A program made the position numbers and the translations under genes. The notes below the pieces were generated by a model. It saw only the letters and a program-made list of their open reading frames with translations. It was not told where the DNA came from and searched no databases. A stretch of DNA of 64,000 nucleotides from Streblospio benedicti. Its lineage: Eukaryota; Annelida; Polychaeta; Spionida; Spionidae. Position 1 is the first letter of the stretch. Each line of letters starts with the position of its first letter. Positions 34,440 to 46,580 of the stretch are shown here, one piece after another. The DNA is taken from NCBI GenBank assembly GCA_019095985.1, contig CM032665.1:43421547-43485546 (forward strand). Reading direction: 5' to 3'.

Positions 34440-35460
34440 GCTACAAGAGACTTGTACGTGTAAATTGATACACATTTGAAAACATATTGTGTAAATTCAA
34501 CTGTATATTTGATGACTGCGAGATCAACTTGGAGTCATTGGTGGATAACAATAGCTGGATTCGAACACTGTAACCAATGTTTCCAGACCCATGGATGTAC
34601 TCATGAGGATTCTTAAAGTGAACTTGACATTCCTTGCACAAGTGGCGATTCTTATATATCTTTTAGAAACAATGAATACTTGGTCATGATTTTACAACTT
34701 TTACGGATTTACAGGCGGCCATCTTCGAACTGGTGCCATCTTGTGTGCTTTAGTAAATGTGTAGTACGTGCCTATAATATGTATATATAAGCATATGCTT
34801 AAGACCCAAACCCCTCGTGTTATGTCTGGTTCATGTGCAGAAAATTTAAGACATATCCTACAAGACAATGTCACACAAAAAACATCAAAAAACAAAACAA
34901 AACCAACAAACAAACTGTCAGAATGAGTAGTGGGCTACTGTGTTAGACCAGTGGTGGGTAATGTACTAATCTCTGGCGACGGCGTGGGAGTGTCAAGACA
35001 GTGTGTATGCCTGAGACCTGACCTATGCAAGATGAATAGTGGGTGAGGATCGGGGTATGGGCGGTGTTTTTTCAGAATACGGCATGAAACTTGAGCCCAT
35101 TATCAATTTTTCGTCCTCATGGGTATAAACTAGTCTTGCATGCAATTGCCTAACAACTCAAATTAATAAAATATAAGCATAGTAACCACTGTTACACATA
35201 TGATTAACCCTCGTCATTGCATGAAACCTTAAACAACTTTGTACATCATAAATCTAAACTATCTACACGTAATCACGGGTTTCATACAGTGATATTGCTG
35301 TCAAAAAGGAGGTAACTATGCAGGTATGGGATAAAAATTAGGCGAATGGCGTACTTCCATAGTAAATGAAATAGCTATGAATGAGAAGTCTTTCATTATA
35401 CTATGATCTACAATATGTAGGTCGTTTCATTGTATGTATATCCAGTTGTATATAGATGTA
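34440..35460. other. P450 3' flank
   Basis: No gene or MITE ends seen; probable 3' UTR up to the AATAAA at 35165, then AT-rich DNA. Confidence 0.4.
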
Positions 35461-35477
35461 TGTATATATATATAAAT

Positions 35478-35482
<5 letters not shown>

Positions 35483-35575
<93 letters not shown>

Positions 35576-35630
35576 ATATATATATATATAGTATGAGTAC
35601 AGTATATATGCATATATATATATATATAAT
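35483..35630. repeat. (TA)n microsatellite
   Basis: About 44 TA units followed by two shorter TA runs, separated by CACG and a GTATGAGTACAG spacer. Confidence 0.95.
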
Positions 35631-35639
35631 AATTTAACC

Positions 35640-37588
35640 GTTTATCGTTATTAACAGGTGCACAATCACGTGACGTAGTTATCTGAACGTGATGTACGTC
35701 ATTCGTTCAAAGCCACGGGGTCATCCCGGTGCGTTTGGCTGAATTTCGTGCTGAATTTCTGGCTGAATTTTTGGCTGAATTCTGAGTTGAGTTCATAGCC
35801 TACAGACATCGTGTGTATAGTCTTAACCAACCCAATCGGGGATTTTGGGTATCAAAAATTATTAAAAGTTCTGTTAATTAGGTAAATACCATAGTGGTTC
35901 ATAGTATCTGTATAGTCACTGCTACGTGTGTATAATCATAATCATAAAAACATAAAAATCTTTTCAATTTTATTTAAATTTCGAGGCCATATAGCATAGG
36001 CTGCTCATAAAAGCGATTTTTGAGAAGCCTATGCTATGGACTCAAAATTTAAATACAATGAAGAAGCTTTTCACACTCAACGAGTGTCTGCTTCGTTTTT
36101 ATAATAAATAAGTTACATCATAACGTTCTCATGTATGATAAATCTCCCAGTTGGAAAAAGTATCCTCCAGAAAAAAAAAATATTGAATATTAAATTCTCA
36201 TTGTAGTACAACCAATTAATCACATCCATCAAAATAAATTATAAAATACAATCATAAAAAGTATTATTCACACAAATAAATTTAAACAAAAAAGTCGACC
36301 TCTCGTAAAGAGTGGAAGCTTTTTATGTTTAGATGATTTGGTAAATATACACACGTAACAGTGAATATACAGATACTACAAGCATTATCCATTGATAGTT
36401 ATATAATATTCAATGTATTATTTGTGTAATGCTTCAATAACAACTATAAGATACTCTCTTATTTTATTATATCGGTTGTAATATGCTAAATAGCTCCTTA
36501 TTGCCAAAATATTGAAACTTCTACTATACGTTTTAAGGCTGTTGAGATTGCCACAAGATGGCAGAAGAAAGACTGTGACCAATCGGCTTTGATGATTTAG
36601 CCTTTTTAAGGGATCAGCTAAATTAGACTATATACGTAATTGAGACTTAAGCCACTACTGACCATTTTGCACTTTTACATTACTCTAAAGTGGACCTGTT
36701 ATTCATAGAGCTCTTTGTCCATTTACGAGAAACAAATACTAGTTAAATTGCACGAAGACGTGAATTCAAACCCCTTCTCAATATTGAATGCCCATAATGA
36801 CCAATGCCAAATGTCAGCCTAAGTGACCACAGTGAATATTGCAGGAGTAATCACTCAGTATGCTAAAGGCCATTGTCCCCGTTGCACACTGCTCGCGCCT
36901 AAACAATTAGTTACAGCAGTTAATATATGCATGATGTTGTGTTGGCGAATGAGCTCATGGTTAAGCCGAAGAGGATATGGAGAGACGGTCCTAGGGAGAG
37001 AGACGGTGGACTTTGTATTCATTGATGGGGAGAACCTAAATGGTGGCGTCTGTGGAGTATTCAATTCTTTTCAAAGCGCAAGAAATGAGCACCCTGAATA
37101 TCAAGGGCTCAATAGCTATACGTTTTCAAAACCAGCCTATATACATTATATAGAGTGGAAAGGGGTAAGTGGACCCTCAAATTATGCGCTTTAAAAGAAA
37201 TTAAGAATCGTTGATTGCTTTATAAGGGTAGAAATGGTAACTGAAATTTTTGATACATAGAACCAAGCGATATGACTCATTTGAGGTTGAGTGTTACCCC
37301 ATTTAAAAAATAGTAATTACGTGCACTTGGACACAAATTGGCTGAAACTTGGAATGTAGTCTACAGCCTGCTTTTAATGTTAATGTTCCCTATAGTATTC
37401 GAGATTCGGTGGACCCGTATCATAATAACTAACCTAGTCTGACGTAAATACCACTGTTCTGTTTTTCTAAGTTTCCCCGTATCAGCCCATTGGCCCAGTG
37501 GCAGGTGCGGCTTTTTAGGTACATGAAAGAACAAAAACTGAAGACTCGCACAACTTGATATGGTCAGCACCAATAATGGAATGACACA
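35640..37588. other. AT-rich, no gene recognised
   Basis: Contains the imperfect repeat CTGAATTTCGTGCTGAATTT near 35740 and a self-complementary CCTATGCTATGGA/ATAGCATAGG pair near 35990-36040. The 123-codon frame at 36823 has no recognisable domain. Confidence 0.4.
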
Positions 37589-37980
37589 GTGATGATGCAG
37601 TCATATTGGAGGTGTTGCTATTTTTACTGTCCAGTCTTCAAATGCTTTATCATTTATTATGATAATTTAAGCCGTTATTATCAATTGTTTTGCAGTGTAT
37701 GCATCATTAGTCAAAATATCAACAATAAAAAGCTTCCCTCTATAAATTTACCTGTGATACAAAGTAATGCAGGAAGGTGTGGACATTTGAATAATGAAAT
37801 CACAAAAGTAATAAACTATGTTTGACTGACTGCATGTGGCTTGTTAAACAATTGAAAGTTGATATCAAAGATTGTAAATGTAAGATATATATCAAAATTT
37901 GCCCTGAGCTGATGTAGATGATTAGGTAAATGCATACTGAATGTTTAACAACGTCTGATGTGAGCATCTACCACAGTATG

Positions 37981-37988
37981 TATAAATA
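37981..37988 (+). promoter_or_regulatory. TATA box, copy B
   Basis: TATAAATA 108 bases before the ATG, at the same spacing and context as in copy A. Confidence 0.6.
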
Positions 37989-38095
37989 TCACAGAGAAAT
38001 TCATTGTGGCAACTTACTAAGGACATTTCCTGCAAGGATACTTGTCTCAAAAGGAAAGAGAACTCTTGAATTGTGTGTGTATTGCAAATAATTGC

Positions 38096-38485
38096 ATGAT
38101 GGTACCAAAAGTGCTTGTAGCTGTTATGGTTCTTCTCGCCATAAGTCACATTAAGTGTGAGACGCTGAGAGAACAGGTGGAGGACATCATACTGTCCCTG
38201 CCTGCAGAGGAACTGTATCCTCACCATGGTGACAGTGGCAGTGACTTCGACACCGCTATGGACCCGGATAGTGAGGATGAAGAAACCATGTTAGGAGAAT
38301 TGGATGATTTTCAGGATGAAACAGATATTGATGGGATGGAAAGCATTCGTTCTGTAGAAGATCCGGATGTTACAAACTCTGCGGCTATCGTTGCGGGTAC
38401 AAAAAGGGTGGCAAAGACAATTGCAAAAGGAAAAGTTAGAAAATCTGCTGTAAAGAAAGTAAAGAAAGTTATAAAGAGATGGTAA
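38096..38485 (+). CDS. Secreted acidic-pro/cationic peptide precursor, copy B
   Basis: An intronless 129-residue frame from ATG-ATG. The signal peptide MMVPKVLVAVMVLLAISHIK, then Cys, is followed by about 73 residues with roughly 26 acidic and 2 basic residues (SEDEE, DDFQDETDID). The last 35 residues, starting SAAIVAGTKRVAKTIAKG, carry about 13 Lys/Arg and no acid, and end VKKVKKVIKRW. Val/Ile/Ala recur every 3-4 residues, as in an amphipathic helix. The acidic segment could neutralise the cationic part until cleavage, as in several antimicrobial-peptide precursors; no dibasic site is placed exactly at the junction, so the mature start is unknown. AATAAA at 38582. No family is recognised; function is inferred from architecture alone. 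Confidence 0.75.
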   Translation: MMVPKVLVAVMVLLAISHIKCETLREQVEDIILSLPAEELYPHHGDSGSDFDTAMDPDSEDEETMLGELDDFQDETDIDGMESIRSVEDPDVTNSAAIVAGTKRVAKTIAKGKVRKSAVKKVKKVIKRW

Positions 38486-39094
38486 AAAGAACAATTGGAA
38501 AACTAGAGAAAACCCGAAACACCTCCTAGTAGTAGAATATATCTTAATCAGACAAAGTACTGAGGGTAAAGCTAGAGATAGAATAAACACTAAACGAGGA
38601 ATGTTTAATGTATGTACATGTACAGTACATGGATTTTCATGACTTGATTTTTTTCCCGTGCACATAATAACAATGTATGTAAATTCAGTTCTCATTAAAT
38701 GTGATGGACATAAACATTGATAATGCATGGCAATGTAGAAGGATAAAAAAGAAACATTGATTCAGTCCAGCAAAATTTTTGTTTTGGGAGATTTTTAGAA
38801 CGTGTTCTTTCATTTAAAATGAAATTAAACAACATTAACTTGTTTTTTGCTTGATATTCTCAACATATTCTAAATTAAAGAATGTGCATATCAAAATAAA
38901 CCTATATAAGAAAAAGTAATGTTCCCAATAATATTTGACATAACCAACTGATTATGTAACGTTTATGAAAGAATTGAAAAAATAATCTAACTTCGAGATA
39001 ACAGAACCTTTGAGATAACCAACATCGCGATAGCGAGATTCGACATAGGCGTCGTAATTTGTTGTCCCACTATTGACGTTAATGTATGCGGATA

Positions 39095-39290
39095 ATGTTT
39101 ATCTTAGATTAACGCTAATTAGTAGCCATTGTTTGACCGCTCTGAATGGTCACTGTTTGGTCAGTGAGTAAGTCAACAGAGATGACCACTCGGCGTGTGA
39201 ACTCCGGCGATGGTCAGTGCTCAGTAATACACAGGTGACCACGATGACCATTGAGTAGTGTGGACAATTGGTGCGTACGTGGAGATAATT
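39095..39290. promoter_or_regulatory. TGGTCA/TGACCA cluster downstream of copy B
   Basis: AATGGTCACTGTTTGGTCAG, GATGACCACTC, GCGATGGTCAGTG and CACGATGACCATTGAG lie within 140 bases; the equivalent of 23430-23590 in arm A. Confidence 0.3.
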
Positions 39291-39324
39291 TGTGTGTGAA
39301 TTATTCAGTGGCTTTGTAGTCATG

Positions 39325-39900
39325 TATACTCACCTTCTTGTGGACTGTTAGCAGTTTGCAAGTAAACTGATGGTAAATATCAAATTGCATTTTGTGTGCT
39401 TCAGTAGATTTATTTTGTAGTCAACTTTTCGTGCATTCACCACTTCCTCAGACATTAAAACTGGCTACAATTATTACGGTGGGCATCGTGCCTGAGTGTG
39501 TGTCATGGGGGGGCGGTCTTTAAGTTCAGGATTTGAATTTATCAAGCGCAGTGAAGATTTGGTAACAATGCCGTTTATTCAAAGTATATTTGCGTTCTTT
39601 GATTTGGCAATAGTTAATCGTAAGGTATCTCATTTTGTTTAGTAATAAAAGTACGTTGATATTTGGTGTAAAATAATGCTCCTGTTGAGGTCACATGAAA
39701 GTGAAGTTTTAAGAAATAAAACTTCTAGTAAAAAGACAGTCAAAACAGTCAAGAATATTTATCCAGCGACAAGAAAAATCAAATGTGATTAACCATTTAA
39801 TGATCCAGAACCACTTCACTTGTATAACTAAGGAAAGCTCATTAACGCAAAACACACCACAAACAAGTCTATTCAGAGGTGAATGAAAATAGGAAAAAAT
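39325..39900. other. No feature recognised
   Basis: AT-rich filler between the duplication arm and the next MITE. Confidence 0.4.
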
Positions 39901-39902
39901 AA

Positions 39903-40082
39903 ACAGCATAACCTCTAATTAAGACCACACTGTTAAAGAGAATACCTCTCTAACAAGACCATTTCTCAAGATCCTAAGTCTTTATAAAGAGACCCCCATG
40001 AACCTCCCTATAGAGACCAACTCTCTATGGCGACCACCCAAAACCACACATCAGGTGTTCCCAATACAGAAGTTCCACTGTA
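39903..40082. mobile_element. pogo-like MITE, complete
   Basis: CATAACCTCTAATTAAGACC to CAGAAGTTCCACTGTA. Confidence 0.8.
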
Positions 40083-40414
40083 CCAGAAGGCGACCAATCC
40101 TTGAGGCGACATCCTCATTGACAGATCCACAGCAATTAGTATCTTTAGGGCCGCACAAACAGTGATTATGAGAGAGCTGTGTGTGTGCAGACCTTGGGTC
40201 TGACAAGCGTTTGCTTACCTGGAGTCTATAATTGACTGTTTTGGGTGTGCTCTGTTGAACAGAAACGTGTACAGATCTGATACGGCGCTCCTTCAGTTTG
40301 CTGCCGATGTGTCACTTTGCAGATAAGAGCTCCTATCAAATGTCTTTAAAGTGCCTGTGATAATGGTTATGTATTCTACTCAGTGCTAATTTCAATTACA
40401 TATTGTAGATTATT

Positions 40415-40580
40415 GTTATGTATTAAGACGACCTCTTTATTGAAGCCACCTTTACACTAAGACCATTTCTTGCGGTCCAAAGCCTTCAAGAACAGACTAA
40501 AATTAATCTCCATGAGATCACCTCTCTATTGAGACCACTTGCAGTCAGTCGCTTTGTGGTCTTATTAAAGATTGTCTATT
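40415..40580. mobile_element. pogo-like MITE, diverged
   Basis: ATTAAGACGACCTCTTTATT and ATCACCTCTCTATTGAGACC; merges into the next copy. Confidence 0.65.
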
Positions 40581-40586
40581 ACACAG

Positions 40587-40690
40587 TACAGTAGAACTTC
40601 ACTATTGAGACAAACCACTCGACTTACCTATAATCTTATTATAGAGATGATGTCAATATAAAGATGGCCTTTATTGGAGGTTCTAGTGTA
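40587..40690. mobile_element. pogo-like MITE, short form
   Basis: TACAGTAGAACTTCACTATT to GGAGGTTCTAGTGTA in about 104 bp; an internally deleted copy. Confidence 0.75.
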
Positions 40691-41085
40691 TCATAAAGTA
40701 CTGTATATTCGTGTATCTAGTCCAGACATAACACTTGTCTATATTGAATCTTCCCTAAATACAAATATGCATTTCTCTCTTCTATATCTTATCCTGAACA
40801 GAAAGATCAATCTTTCAAAATAAAGAGACACACATACACTGTAGATTGAATTTTTAACCATCCACTTTGCCGTAAGCGCACCCCAGGGCCGACCCCCCAT
40901 CAGCCTCGATGACTGAGTGCTCATTCGAGACTCACAATCATATGCTCCACAACAGGGAATCCGTGACCCAGGCTGGCGGAGATAGCGATGAATAAGATGA
41001 CGGCGGATTTGCATACAGTGGATTAGGATTTCTTTTCAAAGTTGTAACTTCCTTCTCATTTCTATGTTTGTCTTCTTAGTTTTCT

Positions 41086-41256
41086 TCATCTTTTGTTACT
41101 CTTCTTGTTACCGGTCTTCTTCTTATTACTCTTCTCTTATTCTTATTCTTCTTCTTTTTTTTCTTGTTCTTGTTCTTGTTCTTGTTCTTCTTCTTCTTGT
41201 TCTTCTTGTTCTTCTTCTTCTTCTTCTTCTTCTTCTTCTTCTTCTTCTTCTTCTTC
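41086..41256 (+). repeat. (TTC)n / polypyrimidine tract
   Basis: TTCTTG and TTC repeats produce artefactual Phe-, Leu- and Arg-rich frames on both strands. Confidence 0.9.
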
Positions 41257-41607
41257 GAGTTCCACCGTCTGATTTGTTCCTTGTTCGTCTTGTTCTATTT
41301 GTTCTTATCTTTCGTCGTCGTCTGGCTCTTTTTCTTTTCGTTTTTTCTTTGTTTTTCCTTTTCTTTCTTGCTTTTCTTGTTCTACATATGTTTCTGCGTC
41401 TACTGATTCTACGTCTGCTTCTGATTCTCACGGTTTATATTTCAAACTTAACTACTAACATATCAATGTCTGACTAATGTCAGTCTTTAAGAAAGTTCAA
41501 TTTAGCGTAAACTGTCATAAGATCAAATTGAATGGCAAAATCTACACGGCATCCGTGCTTATGACAATAATACTCTGATATTTGGAGTCCTTGTCATATG
41601 CGTAAAT

Positions 41608-41790
41608 TACAGTAGAACCTCTCTACGAAGATCACCACTGCGACTAGCCTCAAGTGGTCTCAAATAGGAAGATGGTCTCTTTATAGAGATTCGCGATGAT
41701 CTCTATATGAAGGCCTGTGACAGCGAAAACCTTTCTTATCATAGTGGTGGTCTCCTTATAGAGGTGGTCATAATGGGAGGTTCCACTGTA
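41608..41790. mobile_element. pogo-like MITE, complete
   Basis: TACAGTAGAACCTCTCTACG to GGAGGTTCCACTGTA. Confidence 0.85.
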
Positions 41791-42258
41791 TTCTTTGATA
41801 TTGAACCTGTTTATCCTTATATTGAATGAATAGCTCATGCCCAAAGACATGTTGTCAATCTTACAAAACTCTACCACAAACCTCTTTGAAAGAACTGGAC
41901 GAAATTATTCTACTCAAATTTGTCATATGAAATTCTACCAGCAGCTATAATATGCGGGAGCGGGCGCCATGTGTCAGAGCGTACATGGCTTTACTTGGTC
42001 TTTGTGCCGACGACTTGACAGTGTGATTTAGCTCTCTGAATTAGGCCAGGGCTCTGTCAGCACAAACATGTCTTACATGAGATTTTTTTTATACAATGGC
42101 CATAAAACCAGATTATTATGGTACAAAATTGCATACGTGATATATTCATTAGTACTATGAAGCCAGATGAATTTATATGTTTATTATAACATGCATGTTT
42201 TTGAAGCATCACTGACGTTTATGTATATGTGTAATAATGTTAATATGTATAATATAAG

Positions 42259-42418
42259 TACAATAAAAAAACCTCATTTAAGACTAAGACCATCCATGAA
42301 GAGGTCTCAATAGAGAGGTGATCTCTTTATAGAGGTTCCACGAGATCTCCTTACCATGCAAAACGGTCTTATTATAGAGGTGCATTTGTTGTGGCATATA
42401 CAGGTGGTCTCACTAAAA
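42259..42418. mobile_element. pogo-like MITE, right end lost
   Basis: GTACAATAAAAAAACCTCAT then AATAGAGAGGTGATCTC. Confidence 0.65.
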
Positions 42419-42439
42419 GTCACACATAAATAATCCCTC

Positions 42440-42620
42440 CTACCCACATCCATAGTGTATAACCAGGACACTGACCAACCTCTCACTGACCCTCTCAGTC
42501 AGTAATGAGCTGAGAGCGCTGGCCGGCCGGGCTGTCACCCCCAATATCTCCTGGTCTGTCGGGCACGGTCCCCTGGGGGGGCGATGGTCAACCGGTCAGC
42601 GGGCTTGATGGATCTGGAGG
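42440..42620. promoter_or_regulatory. GC-rich islet with GGTCA words
   Basis: CACTGACCAACCTCTCACTG, GCCGGCCGGGCTGTCAC and CGATGGTCAACCGGTCAGC form a GC-rich block between two MITEs. Confidence 0.3.
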
Positions 42621-42659
42621 GGCTGTTTGCCTTGTTCAACTTTGGCCTAGGGTGTCTTG

Positions 42660-42812
42660 TATACAGTGCCATTATTAAGGGCAACTGGGGGCTACATCAA
42701 CTGGGGCCACTAGAGAGATGGTCTATTTTAATACATTGTATTTGGCAGTCTTAGCTAGAGCCCTGCAGGTGTCCTTAAAGTGGAGGTGTCCACGTGGACA
42801 AGTGCCACTGTA
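42660..42812. mobile_element. pogo-like MITE, diverged
   Basis: ATACAGTGCCATTATTAAGG to GACAAGTGCCACTGTA. Confidence 0.6.
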
Positions 42813-42859
42813 TTTGTAACGCTAATAATCACCCCTAGAAAAACAGAAGAATTTACGTC

Positions 42860-43041
42860 TACAGTAGAGCCTCTCTATTAGGACCACCTCTGGGACCAGT
42901 GTTAGGTGGTCTCAGTAGAGAGATGGGCCCCATACAGAGGTTCATTTTTCTAGCTTTAGGAAGGTTTGGGACCGTTAAAAGTGGTCTTCCTATAGAGGTG
43001 GTCTCAATAGAGAGGTGGTCATAAATGGAGGTTTTACTGTG
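42860..43041. mobile_element. pogo-like MITE, complete
   Basis: TACAGTAGAGCCTCTCTATT to GGAGGTTTTACTGTG; very like the reference copy at 22593. Confidence 0.85.
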
Positions 43042-43495
43042 CTGTAACTTTGCTTGGCCGCGTCCCCGTGCTGCTGTGTGGTATTTGATATAGCCCCCAG
43101 CCTTTGACACTACCCGCCCGACCCCCCCACCCCCACCCCCCGTGATGAGTGTGTCCCAGCTGTGCCGGTGTCAGCGGCGCTCCCTCCCACCCAGCACGCC
43201 CGTAAATCTCGGAGGCCGGGGGCGGGATGCTGGTAAATCTCAACACAATTGAACCTCCAACAATTGAGAGCATCCCTCTATTTAGAGCACCTCTATAAAA
43301 TGACCACTTTGAACGGCTACGATCTTTGTTTCTTTTTTAGAGTTTTGCTCTCTTCTTTGGTGATGCTTCCAATACTTTCCAATGCATGTGAAACAAATGG
43401 CGCAAATTGTTATTTAGTCCTATGCCTTTTAGCTAGTTCCGGCAATGTTTACATCTACCCCCATGTTGAACATTTCTACACCCTCAATAGTTAAT

Positions 43496-43669
43496 TACAG
43501 TAGAACATCTCGATTAGGACAACCTAGTAGCATGACCTCTAGTGTGATCTCATCATGAAGACAAAATGGTCTCATGTCTCTTATCATAACAGTGGTCTCA
43601 CTATAGAGGTGGTCTTATCATAGAGGTGGTATAACTTCAGAGGTGTCCTTAGTTGGAGGTTCTACTGCA
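43496..43669. mobile_element. pogo-like MITE, complete
   Basis: TACAGTAGAACATCTCGATT to GGAGGTTCTACTGCA. Confidence 0.85.
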
Positions 43670-43679
43670 TGGTTCAGAC

Positions 43680-44810
43680 CATAGACAAACGTCTGTTGAT
43701 ACCCACATAATGTTTAATGTATCCCGGCATTACCTAGGATTATAGAACGGATGTTTTCAGCACATGTCATTTTTCAAACACACTTCCTAACCAAATATAT
43801 GCGCGTAAATGTTTATACATCGTCATCATAAGCACAAATTCACAGTGAAAATGTGTACTTTTAGAGAAATACCTTCACAAATGCAAGTTTACAGGTAGTA
43901 AAAAGTTAAGTAAGCTCATTATTCTCATTTGTGCAAACTTGATAGGCAAACGGAATCTCTCTACACCATCACATGTAGACATTTGTAAAGAGTTTGTTTT
44001 ACGGACATTTGATATCTATGAACAAACACATTTGTTGTGTTTATGTCAAGTCTTATGCAATCACAGCTTCTCAATTGGACTTGTAAATCAGATATAAAAC
44101 CTTGTTCCATTCATTGTCGTTTAGCAATTGTATAGAAGCAAGCGTTCTGGATTTAGAATATGAGCTTTCCCAACACTGACATATGATATGCCAACAGCAC
44201 TTATGTTATTTGTATGTCCCTATCTTTAAATTCATATTCTTGTCCAGAGAGACGCATATGCTTGTATCCCAGTGTAAATATTTAGACAAAATGTATGTGA
44301 ATTTGACTGCAAATCTAACTCATATATGTCCGCTGAATTTAATATTTGAACAGCAGCAATTTATCCTATATTTAAGAAAAGCTAAACATTTATTTCTACC
44401 TGCTGTTTTAAGGAGATCCAAAATGTTAAGATTAAAAAAAAGTATGACTGTTTTTGTGTTTTTTGTAACAAATTTGTTTTTGAACAAAAAATATTTAGAA
44501 ACGTAAAATAGTTATATTTCTAACATTTCTAAAGATTTAGAACATTTCATTGCAACAAAAGGTAGAAAGAAGTGTTTACTTTTCATTAATTAAAACAAAT
44601 TGACAATCTGACAATCAATGCTTTGAATTTGAGAACATAATAAATGAATTCTAATGACCTCTCAAGAAATCGATCATAACGTACCCAACAACCTCTGAAA
44701 TCCTCAGCTTTGAACGCGCCCACGTATTTTCAATTCTTTAGATTGAGATTTAACTCAAGGACCTAAACCAAAATAAAAGAAAATCCCCCAATCCTATAGT
44801 CCTTCTCTTT
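43680..44810. other. AT-rich, no gene recognised
   Basis: The 107-codon frame at 44183 lacks domain or splice context. Confidence 0.4.
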
Positions 44811-44814
44811 TGTC

Positions 44815-44965
44815 CACTAGAAGCAGACCCTGTCAGTGACAGCGTGTGAGCCCGGATCAGCTAAGCCATAATCAGATCGGCTGAAGAAAGCAAATCCTGC
44901 CAATTACCCACATCAGACTGACATGTTTGTCTGCTTACGATGCGCCCCCATATAATCAGGCAGAA
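44815..44965. promoter_or_regulatory. Candidate regulatory islet
   Basis: Moderately GC-rich, non-repetitive block with CTGTCAGTGACAGC (palindromic TGACAG), CGGATCAGC, CATAATCAGATCGG and CCAATTACCC. Confidence 0.3.
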
Positions 44966-45179
44966 AGTTTCACCACCCATTCAATTCACAAATTGTTTAT
45001 CGTTCTTTCAATGAGTTCTGTCGATTCTTTGATGGACACTAAAGCCCATTATATAGGGCTTCCTTTTAGAGGAAGATTACAAACAGTTTGCTGATGACTG
45101 ATCAGTGAGGTGTCTTTGAAATCCATTAATACCTGAGCTGGACTCACTTTTCAGTTAAATTGTGTGTCAATATTTGGCA

Positions 45180-45400
45180 AGGAATGTGGACAACTTGTTT
45201 GACTTGAACCTTTTTCATGCTTGGTATTTGCTGGTTGGCCTCATTAAAATAATTGGCCCCCTTATTGAGCTACCTGAAATCATGGTGATAAAATAAATTG
45301 TCACTTCAAGTTAACATGACTATAGTGTTGTTTTTATTATGTACTTGAACCAAACTTATTTCCACAAGAATTGCTCAAAGTAGTTATAAGACAAGGTCTT
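45180..45400 (+). repeat. Dispersed repeat, copy 1
   Basis: TTTGACTTGAACCTTTTTCA and CCACAAGAATTGCTCAAAG recur at 47343-47545 in the same orientation and spacing. The family is unknown. Confidence 0.7.
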
Positions 45401-46257
45401 TCTTTTGAATATTTTTGAGAATGTACACTTACATAACCTATAAGTTCAAGAACACCTCGTATTTCAAATGTGTGTGATTGACTATGAATAAATTCTATGA
45501 ATAGAAATAAAGCTTTAAAAGTGTAGGGGACTCTAGAATGCAAGGCTGAGTTCCTTGCTCATTATGAATTGCAACAAAAAGGCATACAAGTCAAAGGCAG
45601 CAGAATAATTCTGTTCACACTTCTAGATAATGTATTTTAACCTCCTCTCGAATAGATATTTAAATTTGTAATGACGTTTTTCCTACAAACACCAATCCTT
45701 CTGTCTGTGTTTCATTAACACATAAGCACAACAGTCCCTTAAAACAATACACACATAAGCAGAGCAGTAAAAATCAACTTTCCCTCCTTGCACGTACTTC
45801 TAGTAGCGGGTGTCCATAAATTTTCACACTGAAATCAATGCTCGGACAAGAGCTCAATGATAATAATTTGAGGAGCCCCTGTAGGTATGCACTACCCGCT
45901 GAAAAAAACTCCCAGCAAAGAGCCACGATTCCAGCAGACAGATTGGTGGGGTTTGTTCCAATCTTTCCCCACAATTAGATTTTATTAGAGGTGGGGGAAT
46001 GCCGCCAAAAGTACAAATGGACAGCAAGTGCCACAATTTGGGGGCTCGCATCGGGCTTAATCGTGCGGAAAATAGAGATCAATGCACTGTGGGCAGTTAG
46101 TGGCGGCCAAAACAGGCTGTCTGGGGAGAAGTAGGGTTAGCTTTGACAGATTTGGAGGTGTTGCAGGGTTCCTAAGTTAAATGGGAGGTTTCAGAGGAGT
46201 TTAAGTGGGACATTGGTCACCGCGGGCAGGGTTAGTGAGGCTCAGTGATAAGGCTTG

Positions 46258-46273
46258 GGGGGGGGGGGGGGGG
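46258..46273. repeat. Poly-G tract
   Basis: A long G homopolymer with one following CT. Confidence 0.9.
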
Positions 46274-46461
46274 GCTGGGGATGGATTCTTTGTTTTGTGG
46301 GCTCTGGTGGGGGAGTGCTGGGCTCTTGTATTTTGAAATGGGGTCTAAAGGGAGAAGGTTTAAGCTGTAATGGAATAGTGTGGGTCTGTGTTTTGTGTGT
46401 ATAGAATAGCATGCTACTTTAGTATGCCAAATTGAGAATCTATACACAGTAAAGATTCCAT

Positions 46462-46580
46462 GAGCAGATCTGGTATTTTTGTAAAATGGCGCGGGGGCCA
46501 AAAACTGAGTATTATGGGTTTCATATGCTCAAAAACTCGCAGACATGCCAAAAAAGCCCATGAAAACGATATTTACGGGT
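46462..46580. mobile_element. GGCAGATCC-type MITE, one end
   Basis: Starts GAGCAGATCTGGTATTTTTG and shares the interior ACATGCCAAA...CCCATGAAAA with other copies; the right terminus was not found. Confidence 0.45.

Larger units (their letters stand above)
37589..39321 (+). repeat. Inverted duplication, arm B (1.7 kb)
   Basis: Partner of 23399-25109 in opposite orientation. Homology starts at GTGATGATGCAG and ends at GGCTTTGTAGTC. Small indels separate the arms outside the coding part. Confidence 0.9.

Noticed and set aside
35401-35613. Tyr/Ile-repeat frame
   Set aside because: Translation of the (TA)n microsatellite.
38042-38095. 18-residue N-terminal extension of peptide copy B (and the same in copy A)
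   Set aside because: It begins at TTG, not ATG. The ATG-ATG pair starts a proper signal peptide, and the extension would bury it.
41064-41477. Phe/Leu-rich and Arg-rich frames on both strands
   Set aside because: Products of the TTC/TTG polypyrimidine tract.
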